A stretch of DNA of 64,000 bases from Diabrotica undecimpunctata (taxonomy: Eukaryota; Arthropoda; Insecta; Coleoptera; Chrysomelidae). Below the pieces are notes generated by a model. The model was not told the DNA's origin and made no database searches. It was given only the letters and a program-made list of their open reading frames with translations. The translations under genes were made by a program, and so were the position numbers. Location of the stretch: contig NC_092806.1 in NCBI RefSeq assembly GCF_040954645.1, positions 128,300,952-128,364,951 on the forward strand. The letters are read 5' to 3'. Shown one piece after another: positions 63,866 through 64,000 of this stretch (its first letter is position 1; each line of letters begins with the position of its first letter).

Positions 63866-64000
63866 TCCTAAATAATAAAGAATTATGTGGAGTTTATGAC
63901 CCAGGCTCAAATGTTACTCTTCTGAATTCGAAGGTGGCAAGAAAGTTAGGATTAGATATTCAAGAAGATAGGAATATGTTTAAAACGATAAATGGCAGAA
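63832..64000 (+). CDS. Pol N-terminus: retropepsin-like protease, partial
   Basis: In the -1 frame relative to gag the sequence reads LDLLPLIKLKVFLNNKELC, then GVYDPGSNVTLLNSKVARKL and GLDIQEDRNMFKTING to the window edge. DPGSNVTLL is a variant of the retropepsin active site D(S/T)G(A/S), with proline at the second place. RT, RNase H and integrase should follow outside the window. There is no start codon, so it depends on frameshifting. Confidence 0.7.

Larger units (their letters stand above)
62253..64000 (+). mobile_element. LTR retrotransposon (Ty3/gypsy-like), 5' part, runs off the window
   Basis: A probable 5' LTR is followed by an intact gag, a slippery site at the gag stop and the beginning of an aspartic protease in the -1 frame. 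The order LTR-gag-protease is that of Ty3/gypsy-like elements. The rest of pol and the 3' LTR lie outside. The intact gag suggests a recent insertion. Confidence 0.75.

Noticed and set aside
1..64000. tRNA genes, rRNA, CRISPR arrays and bacterial-type operons
   Set aside because: No B-box-like tRNA pattern caught my eye, no rRNA motif, and no regularly spaced short repeats; composition and elements are those of an animal nuclear genome. A tRNAscan run could still find a decayed tRNA.

Overview
This 64 kb window is a repeat-dense, AT-rich stretch of animal nuclear DNA, almost certainly from an insect with a large genome; a beetle is my best guess. The evidence is a four-copy (TTAGG) motif and the mix of families: RTE-, Jockey- and I-type LINEs, Penelope-like elements (PLEs), mariner, piggyBac, Harbinger and hAT remnants, a tyrosine-recombinase family, DUF7869-type genes and a Ty3/gypsy-like gag. 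I found no convincing single-copy host gene, no tRNA or rRNA and no CRISPR. Nearly every long open frame belongs to a mobile element, and most carry stops, frameshifts or truncations.

Layout. 1-220: LINE tail. 921-3379: a 2.46 kb element with terminal inverted repeats (TIRs) and an intact 481-codon DUF7869-type gene. 3.6-6.3 kb: PLE fragment split by a 2.2 kb mariner-like element (TA duplication). 6.3-13.35 kb: LINE copies on both strands. 13.6-14.4 kb: fold-back palindrome. 14.5-16.2 kb: Jockey LINE holding a LINE-tail insertion. 16.9 kb: hammerhead-like motif. 17.6-18.4 kb: Harbinger-derived element holding a LINE-tail insertion. 18.4-21 kb: LINE holding another LINE. 22.2-23.4 kb: LINE fragment fused to a mariner end. 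26.2 kb: second hammerhead-like motif. 27.8-28.9 kb: decayed PIN-like gene between inverted repeats. 30.3-32.35 kb: second, broken DUF7869 element. 34.0-36.3 kb: tyrosine-recombinase gene between ~300 bp TIRs. 36.3-38.4 kb: LINE. 39.4-40.46 kb: ~190 bp satellite array. 40.46-41.35 kb: PLE reverse transcriptase remnant. 43.5-46.1 kb: RTE LINE holding a 2.1 kb mariner-like element. 46.1-49.4 kb: Jockey LINE holding two other LINEs. 50.4-52.3 kb: RNase H-bearing LINE. 52.3-52.7 kb: hAT fragment. 53.6-55.6 kb: LINE tail holding a piggyBac (TTAA). 55.65-57 kb: LINE. 57.4-60.3 kb: nearly full-length LINE holding a 168 bp PLE leader. 62.25 kb to the end: LTR retrotransposon with intact gag, an A AAA AAC slippery site and the start of pol; it runs off the window.

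The region reads as a history of nested insertions. Precise target duplications are visible for eight events: TA twice, TTAA, and 10, 11, 11, 12 and 16 bp. Most promising for novelty are the DUF7869 element with its subterminal repeats, the tyrosine recombinase enclosed in long TIRs, the PIN-like gene enclosed in inverted repeats, and the hammerhead-like leaders. Family names come from motif recognition by eye; no database was searched.
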